A stretch of DNA of 64,000 nt. Source: Allorhizobium paknamense (GTDB lineage: Bacteria; Pseudomonadota; Alphaproteobacteria; Rhizobiales; Rhizobiaceae). The stretch covers positions 186,001-250,000 of the forward strand of contig NZ_JAUSWH010000001.1 in assembly GCF_030815125.1 (NCBI RefSeq). The letters run 5' to 3'. The translations under genes and the position numbers were made by a program. Position 1 is the first letter of the stretch. Every line of letters begins with the position of its first letter. The notes beneath the pieces were generated by a model that saw only the letters and a program-made list of their open reading frames with translations, did no database searches and was not told the DNA's origin. This document shows positions 55,243 to 64,000 of the stretch, piece by piece.

Positions 55243-55371
55243 AAACACGCGAACGTGATGTTTCTTGCGGAGAACCGCTTTTATTTCTGGCATAATTCCA
55301 AGCTGAAACCAAATCGTCCCGCCCTACGTATAGTATCACATAACCCGGACATTCTTCGAGGAGCCCGCTTC

Positions 55372-56319
55372 ATGCCAGCCTTTCGCCCTCCCCATATTCC
55401 TTCAAGCGAAATCACGCCGCATGATCTCTACCTCTCCCGCCGCAGCCTGATTGGCGCGGCTGCGGGCGGCTTGGCTTTTGGGCTGGCGGGAAAGGCCCTG
55501 GCCGCGCCGCTTGCTGCCAAACCCAGCGCGTATAAGGTTGCTGACAAGCTGACGCCGCAGAAGGATGTGACCACCTATAACAATTTCTATGAATTCGGCA
55601 CGGACAAGAGCGATCCCGCCGCAAATTCCGGCAAGTTCAAGCCACGCCCCTGGACCATCGAAGTGGGCGGGCTCGTTGCCAAGCCGCAAACCATCGATAT
55701 CGAAACAATCCTCTCCTCTTTCCCCATGGAGGAACGGGTCTACCGCATGCGCTGTGTGGAGGCCTGGTCCATGGTTATCCCCTGGATCGGTTTTCCGCTT
55801 TCGGCTTTGCTGGACAAGGTAGAGCCCCTTGGCAATGCGAAATACGTGGCCTTCCAGACCGTCGTTCGCCCGGAGGAAATGCCTGGGCAAAGCGGCTTTT
55901 TCCAGCCAATCAATTGGCCATATCTCGACGGCCTTCGCATGGACGAGGCCCGGCATCCGCTGACTATTCTCGCCACCGGCCTTTATGGCGAAACGCTGCC
56001 AAACCAGAACGGCGCCCCCATCCGTCTCGTCGTGCCATGGAAATACGGGTTTAAGGGCATCAAATCCATCGTGAAGATCACACTCACGGAAAAGCAGCCG
56101 CCCTGCACATGGAATATTCTGGCCCCAAATGAATATGGCTTCTACGCCAATGTGAACCCGAAGGTAGACCATCCGCGCTGGAGCCAGGCGACAGAGCGCC
56201 GCATCGGTGAAGGCAGCGGCCTGTTCGGCGGCAAGCGGATCGACACCCTGCCCTTCAATGGCTATGCCGATGAGGTGGCAAGCCTCTATAGTGGCATGGA
56301 TCTGACGAAGTATTACTGA
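55372..56319 (+). CDS. msrP: Methionine sulfoxide reductase catalytic subunit MsrP (YedY)
   Basis: Periplasmic molybdoenzyme of 315 residues that repairs oxidised methionines in envelope proteins. A twin-arginine signal peptide ([18 protein letters not shown]) is near residues 20-48; the molybdenum ligand cysteine is in [15 protein letters not shown] near residue 128. It needs molybdopterin, which moaA in this window helps to make. GAGGAG precedes the ATG. It is followed 2 bp later by its membrane partner MsrQ. Confidence 0.94.
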   Translation: MPAFRPPHIPSSEITPHDLYLSRRSLIGAAAGGLAFGLAGKALAAPLAAKPSAYKVADKLTPQKDVTTYNNFYEFGTDKSDPAANSGKFKPRPWTIEVGGLVAKPQTIDIETILSSFPMEERVYRMRCVEAWSMVIPWIGFPLSALLDKVEPLGNAKYVAFQTVVRPEEMPGQSGFFQPINWPYLDGLRMDEARHPLTILATGLYGETLPNQNGAPIRLVVPWKYGFKGIKSIVKITLTEKQPPCTWNILAPNEYGFYANVNPKVDHPRWSQATERRIGEGSGLFGGKRIDTLPFNGYADEVASLYSGMDLTKYY

Positions 56320-56321
56320 CC

Positions 56322-56966
56322 ATGGCCGCCTACGCACCCCCTGCCCGCTATCGCGAACCGTCGATCTGGGCGCTTTACATCCTCGGTCTATTGCCCGGGA
56401 TTTACGCCTTTTATCTCGGTCTCACCGATCAATTGGGCGCAGATCCCGTTCGCACCTTCGAGCATAGCCTCGGCATATGGGCGCTGCGCTTCTTGTGCCT
56501 CGGTCTTCTGATCACGCCCCTGCGCGATCTCGCCCGCCTGAACCTGATCGCCTATCGCCGCGCGCTCGGCTTGCTCGCCTTTTATTACGTTCTGGCGCAT
56601 TTCACGATCTATCTGACGCTCGATCGCGGCATGATCCTCGCCTCCATCGCCAGCGATATCTTCAAGCGTCCCTACATCATGCTGGGCATGCTGGGCCTGC
56701 TTCTGCTGATCCCTTTGGCGCTGACATCCAATCGCTGGTCGATGCGCAAGCTCGGCCCCCGCTGGATCACCCTCCACAAGGCCGTCTATATCATCCTGCC
56801 CGCCGGGCTGCTGCATTTCGTGCTGTCCCGCAAATCCTTCACGCTGGAGCCCGCCTTTTATACCGGCATCGTTATCCTGCTTTTGGGCTACCGAATGATA
56901 CGGCCCGCCCTGATGCGCAGAAAAGCGGATAAACGTAAATTCGTGCAGCCACAGCAATCCCACTAA
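56322..56966 (+). CDS. msrQ: Methionine sulfoxide reductase heme-binding subunit MsrQ (YedZ)
   Basis: Membrane b-type cytochrome of 214 residues that passes quinol electrons to MsrP. Six hydrophobic helices; conserved histidines lie in the helix ending VLAHFTIYL near residue 90 and in TLHKAVYIILPAGLLHFVLS near residues 148-168. It starts 2 bp after msrP. Its TAA stop codon overlaps the first bases of a family B repeat. Confidence 0.93.
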   Translation: MAAYAPPARYREPSIWALYILGLLPGIYAFYLGLTDQLGADPVRTFEHSLGIWALRFLCLGLLITPLRDLARLNLIAYRRALGLLAFYYVLAHFTIYLTLDRGMILASIASDIFKRPYIMLGMLGLLLLIPLALTSNRWSMRKLGPRWITLHKAVYIILPAGLLHFVLSRKSFTLEPAFYTGIVILLLGYRMIRPALMRRKADKRKFVQPQQSH

Positions 56967-57072
56967 AGCACGTTGCGGTTTATCGGCCTCATGGAACGCG
57001 ATTTAAGTACTTGTTTTAACGCATGTCGTTATCGCAAAACCGTGGCACATTTTTGCGCGACATGCTTTAACT
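56964..57072 (+). repeat. Intergenic palindromic repeat, family B, copy 2
   Basis: TAAAGCACGTTGCGGTTTATC..., partly decayed in its first stem relative to the copy at 4487, then GCATGTCGTTATCGC...TTTGCGCGACATGC. Its first TAA is the msrQ stop codon. Confidence 0.75.
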
Positions 57073-57129
57073 CAAGCGAGCAGAAACGCCCCAGTTTACC
57101 AAAACGCGCTTTATTTTATCCGTAAATAC

Positions 57130-57157
57130 AAAAAAGCCGGGTGATCGCTCACCCGGC
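57130..57157 (-). terminator. Intrinsic terminator after rplQ (end of the alpha operon)
   Basis: GCCGGGTGA and TCACCCGGC form a 9-bp stem with a 4-base loop; read leftward it runs into T6. Confidence 0.9.
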
Positions 57158-57185
57158 CTTCTGTCTCCGAAACCGGAGCAACAAC

Positions 57186-57611
57186 TTATGCGGCTTCAGC
57201 AGCTTCTGCTTCAGCGGCAACACGAGCCTTGTCGGCTGCACCCTTGGCATCGACATCGCGCTCTACGAACTCGATGACGGCCAGCGGGGCGTTGTCGCCC
57301 TGACGGTAGCCAGCCTTCATGATGCGCAGGTAACCACCGTTGCGCGAAGCGTAACGGGTTGCGATGGCATCGAACAGCTTGCGAACAGCATCCTGATCGC
57401 GGATCTGCGAGATGGCCTGGCGACGAGCGTGCAAGTCGCCACGCTTGCCGAGGGTTACCAGCTTCTCGACGATCGGACGCAGGTCCTTCGCCTTCGGCAG
57501 GGTGGTGACGATCTGCTCATGGGTGATGAGCGAAGCAGCCATGTTGGCAAACATTGCCTTGCGGTGGCTGGCGGTACGATTGAGCTTGCGGCCGGCATTC
57601 TGGTGGCGCAT
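57186..57611 (-). CDS. rplQ: 50S ribosomal protein L17
   Basis: Ribosomal protein of 141 residues: [20 protein letters not shown] at the N-terminus and [17 protein letters not shown] sequence near residue 90. An alanine-rich extension of about 20 residues at the C-terminus ([21 protein letters not shown]) is characteristic of alphaproteobacterial L17. Last gene of the alpha operon, 120 bp after rpoA. Confidence 0.97.
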   Translation of the reverse strand: MRHQNAGRKLNRTASHRKAMFANMAASLITHEQIVTTLPKAKDLRPIVEKLVTLGKRGDLHARRQAISQIRDQDAVRKLFDAIATRYASRNGGYLRIMKAGYRQGDNAPLAVIEFVERDVDAKGAADKARVAAEAEAAEAA

Positions 57612-57731
57612 TGCTATTCTCCTTTATCGCAGGTTTCGCTCGCTGGCGTTCCTGCCGTTTCCTGACACATACAGGCATGCGCCTGCAGTTTGACTGGAAA
57701 AGGCAGAGATAAACCTGCCTTTCTTATTGGC

Positions 57732-58742
57732 TCAGTACTGGTCTTCGTAGCGCTTGGCGAGGTCTTCGATGTTTTCCGGCGGCCAGGCGGGCACTTCCAT
57801 ACCGAGGTGCAGGCCCATGGAAGCCAGGACTTCCTTGATCTCGTTCAGCGACTTGCGGCCGAAATTCGGCGTCCGCAGCATTTCCGCCTCGGTCTTCTGG
57901 ATCAAATCGCCAATATAGACGATGTTGTCGTTCTTGAGGCAGTTGGCCGAACGGACCGAAAGTTCCAGTTCGTCGACCTTCTTGAGCAGCGCCGGGTTGA
58001 AGGCCAGTTCCGTAACCGACTCTTCCTCGACTTCCTTCTGCGGCTCGTCGAAATTGACGAAAACCGAGAGCTGGTCCTGAAGAATGCGCGCAGCAAACGC
58101 TACCGCATCCTCGCCCGACACCGAACCGTTGGTCTCGATCGTCATGGTCAGCTTGTCGTAGTCGAGAACCTGACCTTCGCGGGTGTTTTCCACCTTGTAG
58201 GACACTTTCTTGACCGGCGAATACAGGCTGTCCACCGGAATGAGACCGATCGGCGCATCTTCCGCCCGGTTACGCTCGGCCGGAACATAGCCCTTGCCGT
58301 TGTTCACCGTGAATTCCATCCGGATCTCGGCGCCGTCGTCCAGCGTGCAGATCACGTGGTCTGGATTCAGGATCTCGATGTCACCCACCGTCTGGATATC
58401 GCCAGCGGTCACGACACCCGGACCCTGCTTGCGCACGACCATGCGCTTGGCATCGTCACCATCCATCTTGATGGCGATTTCCTTGATGTTCAGCACGATG
58501 TCCGTCACGTCTTCACGAACGCCCGGAATCGAGGAGAACTCATGCAGCACGCCATCGATCTGCACAGCCGTAACAGCTGCGCCACGCAGAGACGACAGGA
58601 GAACGCGGCGCAGCGCGTTGCCCAGCGTCAAACCAAAGCCACGCTCCAGCGGTTCTGCAACCAGCGTCGCCTTGGTGCGGCCGGACGAGGTGAACTCCAC
58701 CTTGTTCGGCTTGATCAATTCCTGCCAATTCTTCTGAATCAT
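57732..58742 (-). CDS. rpoA: DNA-directed RNA polymerase subunit alpha
   Basis: RNA polymerase alpha of 336 residues. N-terminal assembly domain begins [17 protein letters not shown], with [21 protein letters not shown] near residue 45; the C-terminal promoter-contact domain includes [17 protein letters not shown] and [14 protein letters not shown]. It lies between rpsK and rplQ, as in most bacteria; rpsD is not part of this operon, as usual in Alphaproteobacteria. Confidence 0.98.
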   Translation of the reverse strand: MIQKNWQELIKPNKVEFTSSGRTKATLVAEPLERGFGLTLGNALRRVLLSSLRGAAVTAVQIDGVLHEFSSIPGVREDVTDIVLNIKEIAIKMDGDDAKRMVVRKQGPGVVTAGDIQTVGDIEILNPDHVICTLDDGAEIRMEFTVNNGKGYVPAERNRAEDAPIGLIPVDSLYSPVKKVSYKVENTREGQVLDYDKLTMTIETNGSVSGEDAVAFAARILQDQLSVFVNFDEPQKEVEEESVTELAFNPALLKKVDELELSVRSANCLKNDNIVYIGDLIQKTEAEMLRTPNFGRKSLNEIKEVLASMGLHLGMEVPAWPPENIEDLAKRYEDQY

Positions 58743-58842
58743 ATTTTTACCTTCCGTTCGTCGTCACCATCCAATCGTGACGACCGAGCATGAGAAGCAC
58801 CGGCTCCGGCAAGGAGCTGAAAGCCGGCGGGATGAAGAATGA

Positions 58843-59232
58843 TCAGACGCGGCGCTTCTTGCGCGGACGGCAGCCGTTGTGCGGGATCGGCGTAACGTCG
58901 CGGATGGAGGTGATCATGAAACCGGCAGCCTGCAGCGCGCGCAGAGCCGACTCGCGACCGGAACCCGGACCGCAGACTTCTACCTCGAGAGACTTCATGC
59001 CATGTTCCTGAGCCTTCTTGGCGCAGTCTTCGGCAGCGATCTGAGCAGCGAACGGCGTGGACTTGCGCGAGCCCTTGAAACCCTTTGCACCTGCGGAAGA
59101 CCAGGCAATCGCATTGCCCTGCGCATCCGTGATGGTGATCATGGTGTTGTTGAACGTCGAGTTGACGTGCGCAACGCCGGACGAAATGTTTTTGCGTTCG
59201 CGACGGCGGACGCGAGTGGCTTCCTTGGCCAT
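58843..59232 (-). CDS. rpsK: 30S ribosomal protein S11
   Basis: Ribosomal protein of 129 residues with the conserved [21 protein letters not shown] at residues 19-40 and C-terminal [14 protein letters not shown]. It lies between rpsM and rpoA. Two short inverted repeats (58761-58783 and around 58800-58827) fill the gap before rpoA. Confidence 0.97.
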   Translation of the reverse strand: MAKEATRVRRRERKNISSGVAHVNSTFNNTMITITDAQGNAIAWSSAGAKGFKGSRKSTPFAAQIAAEDCAKKAQEHGMKSLEVEVCGPGSGRESALRALQAAGFMITSIRDVTPIPHNGCRPRKKRRV

Positions 59233-59365
59233 TCAATTTCCTTTCATTGATCTCTTCACCGCCGTAACACCAGCGGCTCCACCGGAAAGCCGGAACACCA
59301 GCCCTCCAAACTCAAAGAAGGCCGGCACTGTCGCACCGGCCTCGTTCCCCGGAATTCTCCGGAAA

Positions 59366-59734
59366 TTACTTCTTCTTACCAGCAATCGCCTTTGCCGGAC
59401 CCTTGCGGGTGCGGGCATTGGTGTGCGTGCGCTGACCGCGAACCGGCAGACCACGACGATGGCGCAGGCCACGGTAGCAGCCGAGATCCATCAGACGCTT
59501 GATGTTCATCGCGGTTTCGCGACGCAGGTCACCTTCGACCTGATAGTCACGGTCGATGGTTTCGCGGATTGCCAGGACTTCAGCGTCGGTCAGCTGATGA
59601 ACGCGACGATCGGCAGCAATACCGACCTTGTCCATGATCTCCTGAGCGAACTTAGGGCCGATCCCGTGAATATAGGTCAGAGCGATTACAACGCGCTTTG
59701 CCGTCGGGATGTTGACGCCAGCGATACGTGCCAC
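59366..59734 (-). CDS. rpsM: 30S ribosomal protein S13
   Basis: Ribosomal protein of 122 residues, [20 protein letters not shown] after the initiator, with [19 protein letters not shown] near residue 84. The initiation codon is GTG at 59734, supported by AAGGAG 7 nt upstream and exact alignment with the family; no ATG lies near. A hairpin AGGCCGG/CCGGCCT at 59319-59342 follows the gene. Confidence 0.96.
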   Translation of the reverse strand: MARIAGVNIPTAKRVVIALTYIHGIGPKFAQEIMDKVGIAADRRVHQLTDAEVLAIRETIDRDYQVEGDLRRETAMNIKRLMDLGCYRGLRHRRGLPVRGQRTHTNARTRKGPAKAIAGKKK

Positions 59735-59977
59735 GTCTATTCTCCTTGCGTTCCAGTTGCCATCCGGCAAGTGGTGTCTCGTTACACGGCCCGAAAGAGC
59801 CGCAATTACAAAATGGGTTCTCAACAGTCAAAAAGACCGAACCCGTCTTCCAGCTTTGGAAGATCGCGCCGGTCGCTTCAATGTCGCGAGTTGGCGCGGT
59901 CTTTAACGGAATCGGCTGACAAAAGCAACCGGCCCCGCGAAGATTCTTGTTGCGAAAGCATGAAGCTCGCTGAGGGT

Positions 59978-60562
59978 TTAAGCCTTCTCCAGCACCCGCT
60001 CAATGGCATCGGTCACCGAATCCATCTCCGCCATGCCGTCGAGAACCACCAACTGGCCTTGTCCACGGTAATACTCCGAGAGCGGCGCCGTCTTCTCCCG
60101 GTACTCGCCAAGCCGCTTACGGAAGGATTCCGGATTGTCATCGGCCCGAACAGTGCCACCGGCTGCAATCGTCTCGGCGACACGGCGCTCGATTCGGCCG
60201 ACTAGAGCCTCTTCATCAACCTTAAGCTCGATCACCGCGTCGAGTTTCAGATTGCTTGCGCTCATGTTTTCGGCAAGCGCAATGGCCTGGGGCACGGTGC
60301 GCGGATAGCCATCAAGAATGAAGCCCTTGGAGCAGTCCGGCTCCTGAATCCGCTCGGCAACGATCTGGTTGACGATATCGTCGGAAACGAGTCCTCCCGC
60401 ATCCATGACCGCCTTAGCACGCTTGCCGATATCGGTGCCCGCGGCAACCGCCGCGCGCAACATGTCACCCGTTGAGAGCTGGGGGATGCCATGCTTTTCC
60501 GTCAGGCGCTTCGCCTGCGTTCCCTTGCCCGCCCCCGGCGGTCCCAAAAGAATGATTCTCAT
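59978..60562 (-). CDS. adk: Adenylate kinase
   Basis: Enzyme of 194 residues balancing ATP, ADP and AMP. The P-loop [12 protein letters not shown] is at residues 5-16, the AMP-binding STGDMLRAA follows, and DGYPRT is near residue 85. The LID region is the short form without zinc cysteines, as in other alphaproteobacteria. Its ATG overlaps the secY stop as ATGA, so it is coupled to secY. Confidence 0.97.
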   Translation of the reverse strand: MRIILLGPPGAGKGTQAKRLTEKHGIPQLSTGDMLRAAVAAGTDIGKRAKAVMDAGGLVSDDIVNQIVAERIQEPDCSKGFILDGYPRTVPQAIALAENMSASNLKLDAVIELKVDEEALVGRIERRVAETIAAGGTVRADDNPESFRKRLGEYREKTAPLSEYYRGQGQLVVLDGMAEMDSVTDAIERVLEKA

Positions 60563-61899
60563 CGTCCCCTCTTTCCTCCACGCAACTTCGATTTCTTGAT
60601 CAGGCCTTCATACTGCTGGGCAATCAGATGTCCCTGTACCTGTGCTACAGTATCGAGCGTGACGCTGACAACAATCAAAAGCGATGTACCACCAAGGGAT
60701 AATGGCACACCGGTATTTGCGACGAGGATTTCAGGCAGGATGCAGACAATGACGAGATAGATCGCGCCGACCACGGTGATGCGGGTGAGCACGTAGTCAA
60801 TGTACTCGGCGGTCCGCTCGCCCGGACGAATGCCCGGGATGAAGCCGCCATGCTTCTTCAAATTATCCGCAGTATCCTTGGGGTTGAAAACAATCGCCGT
60901 GTAGAAAAATGCAAAGAAGGCAATCAGCGCGGCATAGCAGACCATGTAGACAGGCTGGCCATGCCCAAGGGCGCTGATGATCGTCGTCGCCCAGGCCGGC
61001 AGCGACTGGCTGCCCGTGAAGCCCACCGCCGTCGCCGGCAGCAATAGCAGAGACGAGGCAAAAATCGCCGGGATCACACCGGAAGTGTTCAGCTTCAAAG
61101 GCAGGTGCGACGTATCGCCCTGGAACATGCGATTGCCGACTTGGCGCTTCGGATACTGGATCAGCAACCGGCGCTGAGCCCGCTCGAAGAACACGATCAT
61201 TGCAATGGCAAGGATCGCGACGACAATCACGGTCAGAATCAACGTCGTCGAGAGCGCACCCGTACGGCCGAGTTCAAGGGTACCAGCGAGCGCCGAAGGC
61301 AGACCTGCGGCAATACCGGCAAAAATGATCAGCGAAATGCCATTGCCGATCCCGCGCGAGGTGATCTGCTCACCCAGCCACATCAGGAACATGGTGCCGC
61401 CCAGAAGCGTCACGACGGTCGAAATTCGGAAGAACCAACCTGGATCGGTCACCAGACCGTTGCCATGCTCAAGGCCGACCGCAATACCATAGGCTTGCAA
61501 GGTGCCGAGCAGTACGGTTCCGTAACGCGTGTACTGGTTGATGATCTTGCGCCCCTGTTCCCCCTCCTTCTTGAGAGCCTCCAGAGAAGGAACGACCGAC
61601 GTCATCAACTGCACGATGATAGAGGCGGAAATATAAGGCATGATACCGAGCGCAAAGATTGCCATGCGCTGAACGGCACCACCCGAGAACATGTTGAACA
61701 GGCCGAGAATACCACCTGCCTGCCCCTTGAAGGCCTGCGCATAGGCTTCCGGATTGAGACCGGGCAGCGGAATATGTGTTCCGAGCCGATAGACCAGAAG
61801 GGCGGCCAGCGTGAACCACAGTCGCTTCTTCAGATCCTCTGCCTTGGCAAAGGTTGAAAAATTGAGGTTCGAGGCCAATTGTTCCGCTGCAGAAGCCAT
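60559..61899 (-). CDS. secY: Protein translocase subunit SecY
   Basis: Channel subunit of the Sec translocon, 446 residues with ten membrane helices. Sequence [18 protein letters not shown] follows helix 1, and signature regions [15 protein letters not shown] near residue 85 and [14 protein letters not shown] near residue 185 are intact. A terminator-like hairpin separates it from rplO, so it may have an extra promoter in the 237-bp gap. It is coupled to adk. Confidence 0.97.
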   Translation of the reverse strand: MASAAEQLASNLNFSTFAKAEDLKKRLWFTLAALLVYRLGTHIPLPGLNPEAYAQAFKGQAGGILGLFNMFSGGAVQRMAIFALGIMPYISASIIVQLMTSVVPSLEALKKEGEQGRKIINQYTRYGTVLLGTLQAYGIAVGLEHGNGLVTDPGWFFRISTVVTLLGGTMFLMWLGEQITSRGIGNGISLIIFAGIAAGLPSALAGTLELGRTGALSTTLILTVIVVAILAIAMIVFFERAQRRLLIQYPKRQVGNRMFQGDTSHLPLKLNTSGVIPAIFASSLLLLPATAVGFTGSQSLPAWATTIISALGHGQPVYMVCYAALIAFFAFFYTAIVFNPKDTADNLKKHGGFIPGIRPGERTAEYIDYVLTRITVVGAIYLVIVCILPEILVANTGVPLSLGGTSLLIVVSVTLDTVAQVQGHLIAQQYEGLIKKSKLRGGKRGR

Positions 61900-62136
61900 C
61901 CAATTCTCCGCGTCACAGCATCCGAAGGCTCGCGCTTGCTGGCAAGCCTAGACGGAGGAAAAATTACATCAACTCGCAGAAAACAGGGAGACGGAAGGGT
62001 TGCCATGCAACCAAATGCCTCACCCTCTGCTTTCCGAATCTCCCGGAAGACGGTTTTTACCGTCCGTGGGTCGCGAGGCACACATATGGGAGAAAAATCG
62101 CCCGGTGTGAAGCACCCCGGGCGATCTCAGTCTTAA
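61900..62136 (-). promoter_or_regulatory. Gap between rplO and secY with a terminator-like hairpin
   Basis: Unusually long (237 bp) for this operon. Leftward from rplO, ATCGCCCGG pairs with CCGGGCGAT (arms 62117-62125 and 62097-62105), followed by TTTTT, the form of an intrinsic terminator; the rest could hold a secY promoter. No gene in the gap. Confidence 0.65.
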
Positions 62137-62613
62137 TTATTCAGCCGATTCGGCAGCGCCGAGCAGCTTGATCGAGCCACCGGCCTTTTCGATCTTCTCA
62201 ACAGCGGCCTTGGAAGCACCAACCACTTCCAGAGCGACCTTCACGGTCAATTCACCGTCGGCCAGAACGCGAACACCGTCCTTCGGGCGACGAATCACGC
62301 CAGCAGCCTTGAGAGCAGCGGCGTCGATCGTTGCCTTGGCATCGAGCTTGCCAGCATCGATTGCGGTCTGAATGCGGCCGAGCGATACGGTCACGAATTC
62401 AGAGGCAAAGATGTTGTTGAAGCCGCGCTTCGGCAGACGGCGATAGATCGGCATCTGACCGCCTTCAAAGCCGTTGATGGCCACGCCGGAACGAGCCTTC
62501 TGACCCTTGACGCCGCGACCACCGGTCTTGCCCTTGCCGGAGCCGATACCGCGACCAACGCGGATACGATCCTTGGAGGCGCCTTCGTTGTCCTTGATTT
62601 CATTCAGTTTCAT
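62137..62613 (-). CDS. rplO: 50S ribosomal protein L15
   Basis: Ribosomal protein of 158 residues with [20 protein letters not shown] and [12 protein letters not shown] near residue 34. The ATG at 62613 gives the family N-terminus. It lies 16 bp after rpmD and before the terminator-like hairpin ahead of secY. Confidence 0.97.
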   Translation of the reverse strand: MKLNEIKDNEGASKDRIRVGRGIGSGKGKTGGRGVKGQKARSGVAINGFEGGQMPIYRRLPKRGFNNIFASEFVTVSLGRIQTAIDAGKLDAKATIDAAALKAAGVIRRPKDGVRVLADGELTVKVALEVVGASKAAVEKIEKAGGSIKLLGAAESAE

Positions 62614-62629
62614 GACAAATTCCTCCGTC

Positions 62630-62830
62630 TCACTTCTCGTCGACGACGCGAACGAGATGCTGGACAGCACGGATCATGCCGCGAACCGAAGGCGTATCTT
62701 CCAACGTGCGGACCCGGTGCATCTTGTTGAGACCCAGGCCGATCAGCGTCTTGCGCTGAATCTCCGGGCGGCGGATGGGCGAACCGATCTGCTCGATCGT
62801 GATCGTCTTCTTTGCTTCAGTCTTAGCCAT
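62630..62830 (-). CDS. rpmD: 50S ribosomal protein L30
   Basis: Ribosomal protein of 66 residues: [20 protein letters not shown] and [20 protein letters not shown]. It lies between rpsE (11 bp) and rplO, the usual place. Confidence 0.97.
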   Translation of the reverse strand: MAKTEAKKTITIEQIGSPIRRPEIQRKTLIGLGLNKMHRVRTLEDTPSVRGMIRAVQHLVRVVDEK

Positions 62831-62841
62831 TATCCAGCTCC

Positions 62842-63411
62842 TTATTCTTCAGAAGCGTTGCCGGATGCGGCGCGACGAGCCTGCAGGGTCGCATACTTCA
62901 GGCCACGCTGAGCAGCGATGTCCTTCGGATGTACCTGGTGCTTCAGGGCGTCGAACGTGGCGCGAACCATGTTGTACGGGTTGGAAGAACCCGTGGACTT
63001 GGCAACGACGTCATGCATGCCGAGCGTTTCGAAAACAGCGCGCATAGGACCACCGGCGATGATACCGGTACCGGCCTTGGCGGAGCGCAGCAGAACCTTG
63101 CCGGCGCCGTGACGGCCATTGACGTCGTGATGCAGCGTACGACCATCGCGCAGCGGCACGAAAATCAGATCGCGCTTGGCAGCTTCAGTCGCCTTGCGGA
63201 TCGCTTCCGGAACTTCGCGAGCCTTACCATGGCCGAAACCAACGCGGCCCTTCTGGTCGCCAACGACGACGAGAGCGGCAAAGCCAAAACGACGGCCGCC
63301 CTTTACGACCTTGGCGACGCGATTGATGGCGACCAGCTTGTCGACAAATTCGCTATCGCGCTCTTCACGGTTCTGACGCTCTTCGCGCGAACCACGCTTA
63401 TCCTGTGCCAT
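62842..63411 (-). CDS. rpsE: 30S ribosomal protein S5
   Basis: Ribosomal protein of 189 residues with a basic N-terminal extension ([15 protein letters not shown]) and the S5 signature [21 protein letters not shown] near residue 38. It is involved in translational accuracy. The 145-bp gap to rplR holds a hairpin. Confidence 0.97.
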   Translation of the reverse strand: MAQDKRGSREERQNREERDSEFVDKLVAINRVAKVVKGGRRFGFAALVVVGDQKGRVGFGHGKAREVPEAIRKATEAAKRDLIFVPLRDGRTLHHDVNGRHGAGKVLLRSAKAGTGIIAGGPMRAVFETLGMHDVVAKSTGSSNPYNMVRATFDALKHQVHPKDIAAQRGLKYATLQARRAASGNASEE

Positions 63412-63523
63412 TGTCCTTTTCCTTTTTCTTTTCCGGGTGCAAACGGCAGTTTACAAAAAATTTCGCCCCTACCCTCTTTCGAGTTTAGGAAGCGAAATCG
63501 AGACACGGGCTAATGCCCTAAAA

Positions 63524-63548
63524 GCGCCCGGATCACAAGACCCGGGCG
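63524..63548 (-). terminator. Terminator-like hairpin between rplR and rpsE
   Basis: Read leftward, CGCCCGG and CCGGGCG pair (7 bp) and are followed by CTTTTA. It resembles an intrinsic terminator with a short T-run; in an operon it would act as a partial attenuator. Confidence 0.5.
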
Positions 63549-63556
63549 TCAATTTA

Positions 63557-63919
63557 TTAGAAGGACAGACCGCCTTCGCGGGCAGCGTCTGCCAGAGCCT
63601 TGATGCGGCCGTGGTAGATGAAGGCGCCACGATCGAACACGACTTCCGTCACACCGGCTGCGGTGGCGCGCTCGGCGACGAGCTTGCCAACGGCTGCGGC
63701 GGCTGCAACATCGGCGCCCGTCTTCAGCGAAGACTTCAGGCCGGTATCGAGCGTCGAGGCAGCGGCCAGCGTGCGGCCTGCCACGTCATCGATGACCTGG
63801 GCGTAAATGTTCTTCGAAGAGCGATGTACCGACAGACGCGGACGGCCATTGGCCACCGCCTTGATCTGACGCCGTACGCGGTTGGCACGACGAACAAGTG
63901 CTTCTTTTCTGCTTGCCAT
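63557..63919 (-). CDS. rplR: 50S ribosomal protein L18
   Basis: Ribosomal protein of 120 residues that binds 5S rRNA. Family features: [20 protein letters not shown] near residue 28 and [26 protein letters not shown] at the C-terminus. It lies 12 bp after rplF. Confidence 0.97.
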   Translation of the reverse strand: MASRKEALVRRANRVRRQIKAVANGRPRLSVHRSSKNIYAQVIDDVAGRTLAAASTLDTGLKSSLKTGADVAAAAAVGKLVAERATAAGVTEVVFDRGAFIYHGRIKALADAAREGGLSF

Positions 63920-63931
63920 TTCGCGCGTTCC

Positions 63932-64000
63932 TTACTTCTTCTTGCCTTCTTTGCGGACAATCCGCTCTTCGGCATACTTGACGCCCTTGCCCTTGTAGGG
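63932..64000 (-). CDS. rplF: 50S ribosomal protein L6 (5' part beyond window)
   Basis: The last 22 residues are visible and read PYKGKGVKYAEERIVRKEGK followed by KK and TAA, the conserved C-terminus of L6. Its place upstream of rplR on the same strand agrees. The remainder lies past the window. Confidence 0.93.
   Translation of the reverse strand, partial: PYKGKGVKYAEERIVRKEGKKK

Noticed and set aside
1..64000. CRISPR arrays, insertion sequences, prophage or defence genes
   Set aside because: No regularly spaced direct repeats, transposase, integrase or phage genes were found; the repeats present are single palindromic intergenic elements.

Overview
This is a stretch of ordinary chromosome from a GC-rich alphaproteobacterium, almost certainly Rhizobiaceae (Rhizobium / Agrobacterium / Allorhizobium group). 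The evidence is an AglE/AglR-type alpha-glucoside uptake locus, a FixNOQP/FixGHIS cytochrome oxidase cluster with FixK/FNR-type boxes, a Usg-family protein, a TTAA-N7-TTAA CtrA-like box, the alphaproteobacterial order of the spc/alpha ribosomal operon, and many roughly 100-bp palindromic intergenic repeats of the kind described in rhizobia. I see no insertion sequence, prophage, integrase, CRISPR array or defence island.

Layout. 1-3.6 kb: alpha-glucoside ABC transporter (aglF partial, aglE) divergent from the LacI-family regulator aglR. 3.6-6.2 kb: an MBL-fold hydrolase and 6-phosphogluconate dehydrogenase. 6.3-16.7 kb: cbb3 oxidase structural genes (ccoNOQP) and assembly genes (ccoGHIS) in two blocks, each with its own FNR box, separated by a dipeptidase gene on the other strand; a hemerythrin-like gene diverges from ccoN. 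16.8-29.3 kb: class II DAHP synthase, glutathione reductase, a DUF2059 exported protein, rpiA, gph, an L,D-transpeptidase, two unrelated fumarases side by side and a diguanylate cyclase. 29.4-33.2 kb: DUF971 protein, moaA, an EamA transporter, mobA and mobB. 33.4-38.9 kb: a large P/Q-rich OmpA-family protein and a polar amino-acid ABC transporter without an ATPase gene. 39-45.2 kb: usg, a TPR-methyltransferase, an HIBADH-family dehydrogenase, an Lrp regulator, a UDG-family protein, a secreted/anchored nuclease and a PdhS-like histidine kinase; then tRNA-Asn and a catalase. 47-53 kb: small protein, MgtC, photolyase, then cysK, an AlaX editing protein and a sulfurtransferase-GNAT fusion. 53-57 kb: ilvD, msrP-msrQ. 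57.2-64 kb: the distal spc and alpha operons, from rplF (partial) to rplQ.

The genes are mostly housekeeping: microaerobic respiration, cofactor synthesis, central carbon metabolism, thiol and oxidative-stress handling, and translation. The part that the genes do not explain is the set of short modular repeats. At least five families occur. Members of one family keep their ends but change both arms of their hairpins together. Several sit exactly at stop codons, between the stop codon and the intrinsic terminator. Other points worth following are a 29-codon reading frame overlapping the fumC start by ATGA, an FNR box shared by ccoN and a hemerythrin gene, the sulfurtransferase-acetyltransferase fusion beside cysK and alaX, and terminator-like hairpins inside the ribosomal operon. 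Start codons below were chosen by ribosome binding site and family alignment from memory; no database search was possible.
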